From: JAXDLH01 sp034666705
Lineage (GTDB): Bacteria; Chloroflexota; UBA6077; SHYK01
DNA: 20,466 nt
Assembly (NCBI GenBank): GCA_034666705.1
Contig: JAXDLH010000021.1
Coordinates: 1-20,466 of the forward strand
Direction of reading: 5' to 3'
The notes beneath the pieces were generated by a model. The model worked only from the letters and a program-made list of their open reading frames with translations, did no database searches and was not told where the DNA came from. Position numbers and translations under genes: made by a program. Shown here piece after piece: positions 1-7,270 of this stretch; position 1 is the first letter of the stretch; every line of letters starts with the position of its first letter.

Positions 1-2
1 TT

Positions 3-1580
3 CGCCTCGAGCCCGTGTCGATCGCCACGCGCCCGCTCCAGCAGTCTGGCGTTGGGCTCTATCTCCCGACTCGCATGTTCAATGCGGAGATGGCGTACCT
101 CGACGATCAGCATCAGGCGCGGCCTTATCTGATCGAGGCCCTGCCCCAGCTCAACACCGACACGTGGCGCGTGAACCCCGATGGCACAATGGATACCACG
201 TACCATCTGCGGCCGAGCATCACCTGGCACGATGGACAACCCCTCACTGCGGAGGACTTCGCGTTCGCGTGGCGCGTGTACTCCACGCCAGCTTCCGGAA
301 ATGCAAACCTGACGCCGTTCAAATTCATCTCCTCGGTGGAGGCGCGGGATCTGCAGACCGTCGTGATTCACTGGAAGCAGGCCTACGCGGACGTGACGTT
401 CCTGGCCGGCCAGAATACGGAGTTCCCGCCGCTGCCACGCCACATCCTGGAGCCCGCCCTGCAGACCGAGCAGATCGACAGCCTCGCCAATAATCCCTTC
501 TGGACCCGCGATTTCGTGGGGCTGGGACCATACAAGCTGGACCGTTGGGAGAATGGCGCCTTCCTGGAGGGGGTGGCATTCGACAAGCACGTGCTCGGCA
601 AGGCGCACGTCGAGCGGGTTCGGCTCCAATTCATGAGCGACGCGCGCGCGGTGCTGGCGAGTATTCTGTCCGGCGACATCCACCTCACCGATGGCACCTC
701 GGCTGGGTTGCCGGAGATTGCGGTGCTGAAGCGCCAGTGGATCTCGCAGGGCAAAGGCGTGGCCTTGCTGCATCCTAACCAGTGGCGCGCGGCGTTCTTC
801 CAGTTCCGGCCGGAGTACGCCTCCCCAAAAGGATTGCTCAATCCCCTCGTGCGCAAAGCGCTCGCATCGTCCCTCGACCGGCAACCGTTGAACGATGCGC
901 TGTACGACGGCGACGGAATCATCTCCGACAGCATGTTTCCGCCACAGTCGGTCTGGGGGGCGGCCGCAGCGCGTGGCGCCGTGAAGTATCCATACGACGC
1001 ACGCCGCGCCGACCAACTGATGAGCGAGGCCGGCTACGCGAAGGATGCGGAGGGTTTCTATGCGAGCCCGACCGACGGCCGGCTGAGCTTCGAAGTCAAG
1101 ACGAACCAGCAATCCGACAACGAGTCCGAGGTGTCGATTCTCGCGAGCGGCTGGCGGCAGCTCGGCTTCGCCGCGCAGGAGGCGGTGCTGCCCGCAGCGC
1201 AAGCCCAGGACGCCCAGGCGCGCGCCACCTACGCTGGGCTCTACACCAATAGCCAGAACTGCTGCGAATCGGCGCTGCTCGGCCTCACCGCGGCATCGAC
1301 TCCCCGGGCGGAGAACCGATGGGCTGGCGGGAATCGAAGCGGCTGGACCAATCCGGGCTTCGAGCGACTGATCGACGCGTACAGCCGCACCTTGGATCAG
1401 AATACACGCGACGGGCAGATCGGCGACCTCGTCCATGTCATGACCGACGACGTACAGTCGATCACGCTCTTCATTCGGGCACAGGGCTGGGTGCACGTGA
1501 ATGAGCTGAAAGGACTCGACACGATTGCGCCGCCGGAAGGCAATATGAGCTGGAACATGCCGAACTGGGAGTTCCAGTAG
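3..1580 (+). CDS. ABC transporter solute-binding protein, family 5 (5'-truncated by window edge)
   Basis: This is a peptide/nickel-type (SBP_bac_5) extracellular binding protein that would deliver an oligopeptide or similar solute to an ABC permease. The reading frame is open to the left edge, so the N-terminus and any lipoprotein signal lie outside the window; the GTG at 15 is internal, because the codons before it still align with the paralogue at 7271-9022. The visible ~525 residues are colinear with that paralogue from the RMFNAEMAYLD segment to the last residues (WNMPNWEFQ against WNIHEWELQ). Family signatures include the WHDGQPLTAEDFAFAWRVY segment and GLGPYKLDRWENGAF. No permease or ATPase gene is nearby. 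The fold and family are certain; the substrate cannot be told. Confidence 0.9.
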   Translation, partial: RLEPVSIATRPLQQSGVGLYLPTRMFNAEMAYLDDQHQARPYLIEALPQLNTDTWRVNPDGTMDTTYHLRPSITWHDGQPLTAEDFAFAWRVYSTPASGNANLTPFKFISSVEARDLQTVVIHWKQAYADVTFLAGQNTEFPPLPRHILEPALQTEQIDSLANNPFWTRDFVGLGPYKLDRWENGAFLEGVAFDKHVLGKAHVERVRLQFMSDARAVLASILSGDIHLTDGTSAGLPEIAVLKRQWISQGKGVALLHPNQWRAAFFQFRPEYASPKGLLNPLVRKALASSLDRQPLNDALYDGDGIISDSMFPPQSVWGAAAARGAVKYPYDARRADQLMSEAGYAKDAEGFYASPTDGRLSFEVKTNQQSDNESEVSILASGWRQLGFAAQEAVLPAAQAQDAQARATYAGLYTNSQNCCESALLGLTAASTPRAENRWAGGNRSGWTNPGFERLIDAYSRTLDQNTRDGQIGDLVHVMTDDVQSITLFIRAQGWVHVNELKGLDTIAPPEGNMSWNMPNWEFQ

Positions 1581-1744
1581 GGAGCACTCGCAGCATCCCC
1601 GATTTTCAAGCGGCAGACCGTACGTCGCCTGGGTTTTCTGAGCGCGTCGCCCTCAAGGTCGCCCGCGCAGCGTCAGCCGCGAGCGTGCTCGATCGCGATC
1701 ACTCGCGGGTCAGTGCGCATGATCGTAGCCCTGGCGTAGGTTCC

Positions 1745-1840
1745 GTCGTTCCGGTAGGACGAGGGCTTGTCCCTCGCCGCATCGCCCCACGCCACCATCG
1801 CCGGGACGGAGGGGAAAATCCCGCCCCCAACCGGAACGAC
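1745..1840. repeat. inverted-repeat element with internal hairpin
   Basis: GTCGTTCCGGT at 1745-1755 is perfectly repeated in inverse orientation (ACCGGAACGAC) at 1830-1840, enclosing 74 bp. Inside, CGAGGG/CCCTCG form a 6-bp hairpin with a 5-nt loop at about 1761-1776, next to a G- and C-run segment. The gap between the binding-protein gene (stop 1580) and the phosphatase stop (1872) has no convincing gene. The layout fits a small MITE-like or dispersed intergenic repeat, or a folded 3' region; copy number cannot be judged from one window. Confidence 0.5.
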
Positions 1841-1871
1841 AGCCATGCACGGAGGAACTGACCCACGAGCC

Positions 1872-2438
1872 TCAGGCGACTTCGACCGTCTCCTGTGGCG
1901 CAGAGCGACCGCCAGCCCGGGCCGCGAACCTGCGCAGTCCGGCGAGCTGGCGGGCGCTGAGGAGTGCCGCGAGGCGCTGCTTCGTGACGAGCGCGAACGC
2001 GTCGTGAGAGGTAAATCCTTCGGCGACGAGGACGCAACAGGCGAGCAGCGGACTGCGTCCGACGCCTCTGGCGCAGTGGAGCAACACCTTTCCATGGCGG
2101 AGGCGCTCCTGCACCCACATCACACCGTCATCCAGCGCCGGCTCCGGGAACTCGCATCGATCCGGAGCGCTGAGGCGGAGCAGCTCGATGCCCTGCTCGG
2201 CGAGTACGTTGGCGTCGTCCCCGCACTCATCTCGGCAATCGACGACCGCCGTGATCCCCAAACCGCGGAGCCGGCGCGCGTCCGAGGATAAGAACGCACC
2301 GCCGACGGCGAGCGATTCGGTGACCCAGTCGAGATCGATGGGGAGCCGGAGCAGTGCTCGCAGCCGCGCCGAGAACTCCCGCATAAGCGAGGCGTAAGAC
2401 AGTTGGTTGGCCCATGCCTCAATCGTCAGCCGCGCCAT
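1872..2438 (-). CDS. dual-specificity/tyrosine-type protein phosphatase
   Basis: This 188-residue cytoplasmic protein has the Cys-x5-Arg phosphatase loop: HCARGVGRSP at residues 121-130, with Cys122 as the likely nucleophile and Arg128 binding the phosphate. Asp93 in SAPDRCEF lies where the general acid of dual-specificity phosphatases sits. The region around ESLAVGGAFLSSDARRLRGLGITAVVDCRDE (split here as residues 41-71) resembles the DSP core. The frame stays open further upstream, but ATG at 2438 is chosen because GAGGAA lies about 8 nt before it and the family similarity begins soon after. There is no signal peptide or membrane segment. The gene stands alone between an inverted-repeat element and the 35-codon ORF. 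Substrate is unknown: phosphoprotein, phosphoinositide or RNA 5'-phosphate are all possible. Confidence 0.85.
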   Translation of the reverse strand: MARLTIEAWANQLSYASLMREFSARLRALLRLPIDLDWVTESLAVGGAFLSSDARRLRGLGITAVVDCRDECGDDANVLAEQGIELLRLSAPDRCEFPEPALDDGVMWVQERLRHGKVLLHCARGVGRSPLLACCVLVAEGFTSHDAFALVTKQRLAALLSARQLAGLRRFAARAGGRSAPQETVEVA

Positions 2439-2576
2439 TGGTGGGTTCCTCGCCGGGCGATTCGGTATGGCCCGACTGGCTGAACACCAGCGTGACCGAT
2501 CCGTCGAGAATAGTAGCAGCGCAGGGCCCAGCAAATGACCGCGGATGGATGTCAAATGTGTGAAGTTGCGCGGATT

Positions 2577-2623
2577 GTAACGATGGTCACACTCCGCACC
2601 GGTTCCCGGCGCGATCTCGTTAC
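2577..2623. other. 7-bp inverted repeat at the 3' end of the small membrane gene
   Basis: GTAACGA (2577-2583) and TCGTTAC (2617-2623) pair across 33 nt that contain an ACCGGT palindrome. The right arm contains the stop codon of the 35-codon ORF. There is no T-run after it on the - strand, so it is at most a weak terminator or an mRNA-end structure. Confidence 0.3.
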
Positions 2624-2727
2624 CGCCGATGCTTGAGGCCCCACCAGATGCCGGCGCCCATGAATAGCACGCCAGCGAGCAGCCCCAGCATGAACTGCAC
2701 GCCCCCACCGCTCGAATCCACCGCCAT
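2620..2727 (-). CDS. small single-pass membrane protein (35 aa), coupled to upstream gene
   Basis: The 35-codon ORF starts at ATG 2727 and ends with TAA at 2620-2622. Its start shares one base with the TGA stop of the upstream gene (TGATG), the usual layout for translational re-initiation. The product has a short polar N-terminus (MAVDSSGGG), a hydrophobic, Gly-rich stretch at about residues 10-30 (VQFMLGLLAGVLFMGAGIWW) and a basic end (LKHRR), as expected for one membrane helix with the C-terminus inside. I recognise no family. The coupling, the clean membrane profile and the codon composition make it a credible real gene. It could be an anchor or regulator for the upstream binding-fold protein or for the MFS exporter of the same cluster; that role is inference. 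Confidence 0.65.
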   Translation of the reverse strand: MAVDSSGGGVQFMLGLLAGVLFMGAGIWWGLKHRR

Positions 2728-3719
2728 CAGATCCGGTAGCTTTCCAGCGTCTCGTGGGCGAAGAGACCCGCCACATCGAGCTCGCGCGCAATCAACCCCT
2801 GCTCCCGCTCGTACAGCATGAGCGTCTCGATGATGTGGCGGTTCGGTCCCAGCCCGTAGGACCAGAAATCATCACCCATCATGCGCCGGACCTCCTCGAG
2901 ATCGTCCACCATCCAGGGGAGCATCAACCGCAGCGCCGAATCGTCCTCGAACGAGCGCACGAACTCATCCTTGGCCGCGCAGAACGCCTTGTACAGATTC
3001 TGTGCGACCCAGGGGTGTGCGTCCAGGATCTCCCGCTTGATCACGACGGTGTGCATGATCGGGAAGATACGGGTCCGCGTGAAATAGTCCTGCTCGACCT
3101 CGCGAAAGTTCGGGATCAGGCGGCGCACCCGGCCGCTCCCATCGGAGAACGTGCGCGGAGCCCGGGGGCTCATCAGCGCGTCCACCTCGCCGGTGGCGAT
3201 CATCTCGTTGAGGGTACGGCCCTCGGGAATCGGATGAATGTTCACCCCCTCCGAGACCGAGATGTGCTGCTTCTCCACGCGCCCGGGCTCGAAGAGTCCG
3301 CCAACGTACCATTCCATATCGCGCGGAGCAACTCCGTACTCGTGCTCCAGGATGCCGCGCATCCAGACCGCCGCAGTGACCTGATATTCGGGCACGGCCA
3401 TCCGCTTCCCCTTGAGCTGCTCCGGCCGCTCGATGCCGGCCTGCGCATTCACGAAGTAATGGCCATGCCGAAAGTACTTCGACGGGAAGACCGGAATCGC
3501 GACGAGGTCTTCGACGCCGTTGGCGCGGCGCACGAGATACGACCCCATTGACATCTCGGACGCGTCATATTCGCGCGAGCGCGCCATCCGCCAGAACGTC
3601 TCCTCGACTGGCTGGCAGAGGTAATTGAGCTCGATTCCTTCGGGCTGGATGAGCCCGAAGCGGAGTGCGCGGGTGCGGTCGTAGTCGCCACAGGCGAGCG
3701 TAAGCTGCAACTTGGCCAT
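2727..3719 (-). CDS. 4,5-dihydroxyphthalate decarboxylase-like / periplasmic-binding-fold protein
   Basis: This 330-residue protein has the N-terminal signature LTLACGDYDRTRAL, then PVEETFWRMARSREYDASEMS and VAIPVFPSKYFRHG, and the VPEYQVTAAVWMRGILEHEYG segment. All are typical of the family annotated as 4,5-dihydroxyphthalate decarboxylase (Pht5-like), which has the type 2 periplasmic-binding fold. Most family members have no proven decarboxylase activity, so it may instead bind a small aromatic or phosphorylated ligand. No signal peptide is present, so it should be cytoplasmic. ATG 3719 follows a G-rich Shine-Dalgarno sequence. The MFS exporter gene lies upstream on the same strand with a 103-bp gap, and the 35-codon membrane ORF overlaps its stop, suggesting one transcript. 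The protein at 9034-10029 shares the DYDRT start motif and is a distant relative. Confidence 0.85.
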   Translation of the reverse strand: MAKLQLTLACGDYDRTRALRFGLIQPEGIELNYLCQPVEETFWRMARSREYDASEMSMGSYLVRRANGVEDLVAIPVFPSKYFRHGHYFVNAQAGIERPEQLKGKRMAVPEYQVTAAVWMRGILEHEYGVAPRDMEWYVGGLFEPGRVEKQHISVSEGVNIHPIPEGRTLNEMIATGEVDALMSPRAPRTFSDGSGRVRRLIPNFREVEQDYFTRTRIFPIMHTVVIKREILDAHPWVAQNLYKAFCAAKDEFVRSFEDDSALRLMLPWMVDDLEEVRRMMGDDFWSYGLGPNRHIIETLMLYEREQGLIARELDVAGLFAHETLESYRI

Positions 3720-3751
3720 CCGCGAAGGCCCCCCTCAACATCATCAGGATT

Positions 3752-3767
3752 TCTCGCGCCGGCGAGA
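3752..3767. other. hairpin in the MFS/decarboxylase-like spacer
   Basis: TCTCGC-GCCG-GCGAGA is a perfect 6-bp stem in the 103-bp spacer between the two - strand genes. No T-run follows on the - strand, so it is not a standard terminator; it could be an mRNA-processing or stabilising structure. Confidence 0.35.
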
Positions 3768-3822
3768 GAGCACTCGTTCAGTCAGCTAACAGCGCCCGGT
3801 CTACTGCTCGAGTGGCGCAGCT

Positions 3823-5184
3823 TCAGGCTGTGGCGAGACCACGCACCCCAGGCATGCCACGCATGTACACGCGTCGCGGCGTGGCGAACGCCGCGCTGCC
3901 CAGCATAATCGATGCGAAGAGCAAGCCGTTCAGCAGCAGGATGCTCGCCGCGGTGTACTGCACGCCAAGCGCGCCGTTGACGAGGTTCATCACCGACATT
4001 ACCCCGCCGAGACTGAGCGTGTTCAGGCTCGCGATCCGGCCGCGAAACTCGTCGGCCGCCAGCGATTGCATCAACGCCTGGCCCATCGTCATGAATGCTG
4101 CCTGGCTCGCTCCCATCAACGCACAGGCCAGCACCGCCATGCCCATGCTGTCCGTGGCCGAGAGGATCACCTGGCCCAGGCCGCTGCCGATCCCCGTCAG
4201 CAGGTAGAGCCGGCCTCGGGTGAGCGACCCGGCAATGCCGCCAACGTAGACGCTGCCGATAAGCGCGCCCGCGCCAATACCCATCATCAGCGTCGCGAAC
4301 GCCGTGGCATCGGTGTCGAAAATCGGCGCATCGTGATCGTGGATGAGGGCGCCGGCCCCAGCCGCGACTGCCGCCGCGTGCTGGCCAAGCAGGTTATGGG
4401 CCGCAAAGTTCGGCAGCAAGGATTCGAAGGCCATCGTCAATCCGCAATGGAAGAACACCATGACCATCACCATGCGGATGACCGGCTGACTCCAGGTATA
4501 GGCGAGCCCGTCCCCAAGGCTTCTGAAGAAGCTCTCGCCCTTGCGGATGCCACCGGTCGTGCGCTTCTTCACCTTCATGATCTGAAACCAGCCGACGGCG
4601 TAGAGCACGGTACAGACCATGAACGCGGGCGTGACGCCGAGGAACCCGAGCAGTGGCGTGACGAGCGCCGGCCCGATCAGGCGGGAGGCATGCTGCGTGG
4701 CCGCGCTGAGCGAGAGGGCGTTGAGCAACCGCTCCTGAGGCACGAGGTTGGCGGCGAGCGCCTGCGAGGTCGACATCTGGGTGGCGCGCGCGACGCCGTT
4801 CACGACCGAGAGAGCAATGATCGACCACTCGCTCAGCACCCCCGTCCAGGCGAGCAGCGCGAGCGCGAGGTTGGAGAAGAAGTTGATCACGTAGGTGCTG
4901 GCAAGGAGGTTGCGGCGATCGATGCGGTCGGCGAGCACGCCGGCGATTGGCGGCATGATGAGCGAGGGCGCCATCGTCGCGAACGTCACGATCCCGACGG
5001 CGAGCGATGAACCGGTCATGTCGAACACGAGCCAGCCACGCGAGACCACGAGCGCCCATGCGGCGGCCTGCGCGGACATGGTGGCGAACCACATATTGCG
5101 GAAGTCGGGGTACTCCAGCGCGGCCAGGTACCGGTCCAACCTGCCGCCGAGAATACCGTGCGTGGACGCCACTGGCCTCTCCAT
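3823..5184 (-). CDS. MFS transporter, EntS/MFS_3-type exporter
   Basis: This 453-residue integral membrane protein of the major facilitator superfamily resembles the EntS/MFS_3 group of drug or metabolite exporters. Near the N-terminus is FRNMWFATMSAQAAAWALVV, followed by a motif-A-like loop (GVLADRIDRRNLL) between helices 2 and 3; about twelve hydrophobic segments are visible, with a His/Asp-containing loop (LIHDHDAPIFDTDA) after the central half. ATG 5184 gives a normal N-terminus; a TTG two codons upstream (5190) is also in frame. A TATAAT box sits only 8 nt before that TTG. The gene appears to lead the cluster with the decarboxylase-like protein and the 35-residue membrane peptide. Substrate unknown. 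Confidence 0.9.
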   Translation of the reverse strand: MERPVASTHGILGGRLDRYLAALEYPDFRNMWFATMSAQAAAWALVVSRGWLVFDMTGSSLAVGIVTFATMAPSLIMPPIAGVLADRIDRRNLLASTYVINFFSNLALALLAWTGVLSEWSIIALSVVNGVARATQMSTSQALAANLVPQERLLNALSLSAATQHASRLIGPALVTPLLGFLGVTPAFMVCTVLYAVGWFQIMKVKKRTTGGIRKGESFFRSLGDGLAYTWSQPVIRMVMVMVFFHCGLTMAFESLLPNFAAHNLLGQHAAAVAAGAGALIHDHDAPIFDTDATAFATLMMGIGAGALIGSVYVGGIAGSLTRGRLYLLTGIGSGLGQVILSATDSMGMAVLACALMGASQAAFMTMGQALMQSLAADEFRGRIASLNTLSLGGVMSVMNLVNGALGVQYTAASILLLNGLLFASIMLGSAAFATPRRVYMRGMPGVRGLATA

Positions 5185-5198
5185 CAACAACCGCCCGC

Positions 5199-5204
5199 AT
5201 TATA
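5199..5204 (-). promoter_or_regulatory. -10 box of the MFS gene (TATAAT)
   Basis: A perfect TATAAT on the - strand is followed by 8 nt to an in-frame TTG and 14 nt to ATG 5184. Transcription starting about 7 nt after the box would give an almost leaderless mRNA. No recognisable -35 box is present at 16-18 bp. Confidence 0.5.
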
Positions 5205-5319
5205 GGGCCGGGACACGGCTGAATCGCCCTCGACGGGGACGCGCCCGTCCTGCGGTGAAATGTGCGCAAGACGATAGTATTGCTGTCGGGTACGAGGCAG
5301 AATTCGGTACTCGGCCCGA

Positions 5320-5547
5320 CTACCATGCAGGCGCGAGGCGGGCAAGCACGAACGCCTGCCATTCCGCATCAGTCCACTCGCAGCCCCCATTGGCGAGCGC
5401 CCGCCATGCAGCCCGGTCGTCGGGATCCATCTCGGGGAATGCCCGCATGAACATACGGGCGAGGTCAGCCGCGGCCTCGCGCTCACCACGGTGGCAATAT
5501 GAGGCGCAAATGAACGGTGAATCAGGCTGATGACAAGTGAGGTCCAC
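5320..5547 (-). CDS. hypothetical small protein (uncertain)
   Basis: A - strand frame ending with TAG at 5320 reads as a plausible protein in its last ~55 residues (GEREAAADLARMFMRAFPEM, then DPDDRAAWRALANGGCEWTD). It is acidic and Ala/Arg-rich with good G/C third-position use. The start is not clear: GTG 5547 gives 75 residues with a Cys-containing N-terminus, but no good Shine-Dalgarno sequence precedes it; ATG 5458 gives about 45 residues. The 5185-5583 gap otherwise holds only the promoters of the flanking genes. No family is recognised and it could be a gene remnant. Confidence 0.3.
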   Translation of the reverse strand: MDLTCHQPDSPFICASYCHRGEREAAADLARMFMRAFPEMDPDDRAAWRALANGGCEWTDAEWQAFVLARLAPAW

Positions 5548-5583
5548 TCGCCCACAAAAACGCAAGCGCTGAAAGGAGGGATC

Positions 5584-5994
5584 ATGCCTGGACGAGACGG
5601 GCCGCCATATTACGTGATCATCGCCGACGATGACCCCTTCACTCGACTCGTCCTGCGGACGACCCTCGAAGTCCGCCGGTCGCTGGAGCTGCTCGAGGCG
5701 CCGGATGGTCCCGAAATGCTGCGGCTCGTGGAGGCTCATCACCCCGCAATCGTGCTGTTGGACCTCAACATGCCCGGGCTCGACGGCCTGGCGGTGTGTC
5801 GACAGATCAAGTCCGACCCCGCCCTCGCCGGCACTGTGGTCATCATGGTGACCGGCTGGAGCGACACCGCCACAGAGGAGGCTGCCCACGCCGCCGGCGC
5901 CGATGCGTTCATGAAGAAGCCGTTCAGCCCGTTGGCGCTACTGGGGATGCTCGACCGCCTCCTGCCGAATACCGGGCCCGCACATCAGGAATAG
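5584..5994 (+). CDS. stand-alone response regulator receiver protein (CheY-like)
   Basis: This 136-residue protein is only a receiver domain. The acidic pocket is in IIADDDP (Asp15/Asp16), the phosphoacceptor is Asp60 in VLLDLNMPG, the switch Thr is Thr90 in MVTGW, and the conserved Lys is Lys112 in MKKPF. It would be phosphorylated by a histidine kinase and act through protein contacts, since no output domain follows. The ATG at 5584 is chosen because AAAGGAGGG lies directly upstream with ideal spacing; an in-frame ATG at 5530 has no comparable site. No kinase gene is in the window, so it is an orphan. The same-strand Hsp20 gene starts 214 bp later; whether they share control is unknown. Confidence 0.9.
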   Translation: MPGRDGPPYYVIIADDDPFTRLVLRTTLEVRRSLELLEAPDGPEMLRLVEAHHPAIVLLDLNMPGLDGLAVCRQIKSDPALAGTVVIMVTGWSDTATEEAAHAAGADAFMKKPFSPLALLGMLDRLLPNTGPAHQE

Positions 5995-6208
5995 GGCTCG
6001 AGCTCGCAGCACGCGCATGAGCAGCGCAGGAGCTCAGCCGCCCAACTCCGCCACAGTGCGAACGATCGCCGGCGTACCGAACGGCTGGCTCACCACCGGG
6101 CGCGGGATTCTATGCGGCTTCCAGGAATGCTCTATGGGGATTCATACCTCCCCGACGTATCTATGAAGACTGGAGACCGAACCAGCGATGCGCACAGGGA
6201 GGATTGCC

Positions 6209-6784
6209 ATGATCGAGCGCTACAGCCCCTCTAGAAGTCCGATGAACCTGCGGCAGATGATCGACCGCTTCTTCGAGGAACCGTTCGCGATGCTCGGCGG
6301 CGGGCGATCGACGGGCGACATTCCCGCCGCGCTGAATGTGTACGAGAAGGACAAGAACCTCGTCATCGAGGCGCAACTGCCGGGGATCGATCCGGAGGAT
6401 GTCGAGATCGACGTCGATGGCGATACGCTGATCATCCGCGCCGAGACCGAGACAGAGGACGAGCGCCAGGAGCGCAACTACCTGATTCGCGAGTACCGCG
6501 AGGGCAGCTACGTGCGCGCGGTGCGCCTGCCAAGCACCGTGGACCCCGCCGGCTCTAAGGCCACGTTCGACAACGGCATGCTGCGGCTGACCCTGCCGAT
6601 GGCGCAGGAGTCGAAGCGCCGCCGCGTCGCGGTAAGCCAGGGTGAGCGGCGGAGCCGCCGCCGGCAATCGCAAGATGGCCAGTCGCGGCACGAACAGTCG
6701 CCAGATGGCGGCTCGCAGGCGAACGCAGCTCAGGACCAGCAGGGTCAGGAGCCCCGGCGAGACAGCGCCGGGCGCGCCGCATAA
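6209..6784 (+). CDS. small heat-shock protein, Hsp20 family
   Basis: This 191-residue ATP-independent holdase chaperone has its alpha-crystallin domain at about residues 38-143. It begins IPAALNVYEKDKNLVIEAQLPGI, in which IPAALNVYEKDKNLVIEAQ and PGI are typical, and includes DVEIDVDGDTLIIRAE, the LPSTVDP turn and FDNGMLRLTLP. RRVAVS at 138-143 takes the place of the short hydrophobic motif that usually ends the domain. A further ~48-residue Gln/Ser/Arg-rich, low-complexity tail (144-191) is longer than usual and should be disordered. ATG 6209 is preceded by AGGGAGGA with a 5-nt gap; an upstream in-frame ATG at 6188 lacks this. I see no CIRCE element upstream. Confidence 0.93.
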   Translation: MIERYSPSRSPMNLRQMIDRFFEEPFAMLGGGRSTGDIPAALNVYEKDKNLVIEAQLPGIDPEDVEIDVDGDTLIIRAETETEDERQERNYLIREYREGSYVRAVRLPSTVDPAGSKATFDNGMLRLTLPMAQESKRRRVAVSQGERRSRRRQSQDGQSRHEQSPDGGSQANAAQDQQGQEPRRDSAGRAA

Positions 6785-6915
6785 GCACGTCGGCCCAGAT
6801 GTTGGCAGCCGCCGTTCACGGCGTGCGAGGTAGCTTCCGTCGCACGATGGGATAACTGATTTACGAATAACGAACTCGATAGAACACTCGCGAATGGCTG
6901 CGGACGGGCGGGGCA

Positions 6916-6958
6916 ATCGGGTTCAGGTAGTGGGACGTTCAAATTGTCCCGGCCCGAT
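6916..6958 (+). other. nested hairpin in the hsp20 3' region
   Basis: ATCGGG (6916-6921) pairs with CCCGAT (6953-6958), and inside it GGGAC (6932-6936) pairs with GTCCC (6946-6950) around a GTTCAAATT loop. It lies 9 bp before the terminator at 6967. Together they form a folded RNA end, either the 3' UTR of hsp20 or a small RNA. The loop recalls a tRNA T-loop, but no tRNA fits. The rest of 6785-7000 has no gene that I can support; an A+T-richer stretch at 6850-6890 could hold a promoter. Confidence 0.45.
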
Positions 6959-6966
6959 CACCATGT

Positions 6967-6999
6967 TGGGGGTCTCCTTCGTGGAGGCCCCCATATTTT
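6967..6999 (+). terminator. rho-independent terminator
   Basis: TGGGGGTCTCC (6967-6977) pairs with GGAGGCCCCCA (6983-6993), 11 bp with one G-T wobble, around the stable loop TTCGT, followed by TATTTT. The T-run is only on the + side, so it ends + strand transcription coming from hsp20 or a small RNA. Confidence 0.85.
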
Positions 7000-7000
7000 G

Positions 7001-7270
7001 TGCCTCGGGACGCCGCGGATGATGTGCGTGTCAAGGGCACGGCAGCAAAGCGTCTATCCATTCCTGTAAAGCACGTGTTCGGGGCAGCAATCGGCTAGCC
7101 AGGCAGCTTTGGCTCAGAAGAGGCGCAACGCCATCTTGACTGCCACAATCTGCCCAGATGGCTTGGCGCGGCCGATTGCACGGAGTACGATGCCAAGCGC
7201 GGCACCCGTCTCGCATAAGATCCTGAGCGCATGTGCCCATATGGCATCAACGTGGCTCGAGGGGTAGACC
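7001..7270. other. gene-free spacer before the second binding-protein operon
   Basis: No supported gene lies here. A - strand frame ending at 7114 reads AIWAHALRILCETGAALGIV and continues plausibly for about 20 more residues, but it has no start with a ribosome-binding site and runs under the start of the lipoprotein gene, so it may be a gene remnant. No clear promoter for the 7271 gene was found. Confidence 0.3.

Noticed and set aside
1673..2118. Two overlapping - strand open frames of ~140 codons
   Set aside because: They cover the inverted-repeat element and the other frames of the phosphatase gene, have no ribosome-binding site and show low-complexity composition.
4066..5010. Long + strand open frame (314 codons)
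   Set aside because: It is the antisense shadow of the MFS gene, rich in His/Arg/Gly with no family character, as expected from high-GC coding DNA.
6916..6960. Possible tRNA 3' end (GGGAC, GTTCAAATT loop, GTCCC, then CACCA)
   Set aside because: The T-stem would need a G-T closing pair, the CCA is not at the right distance, and no 5' acceptor strand complementary to CGGCCCG occurs in the 90 bases upstream.
7114..7270. - strand frame ending KMALRLF, looking like a protein end
   Set aside because: No start codon with a ribosome-binding site, overlap with the start of the lipoprotein gene, and no recognised family; at best a gene remnant.
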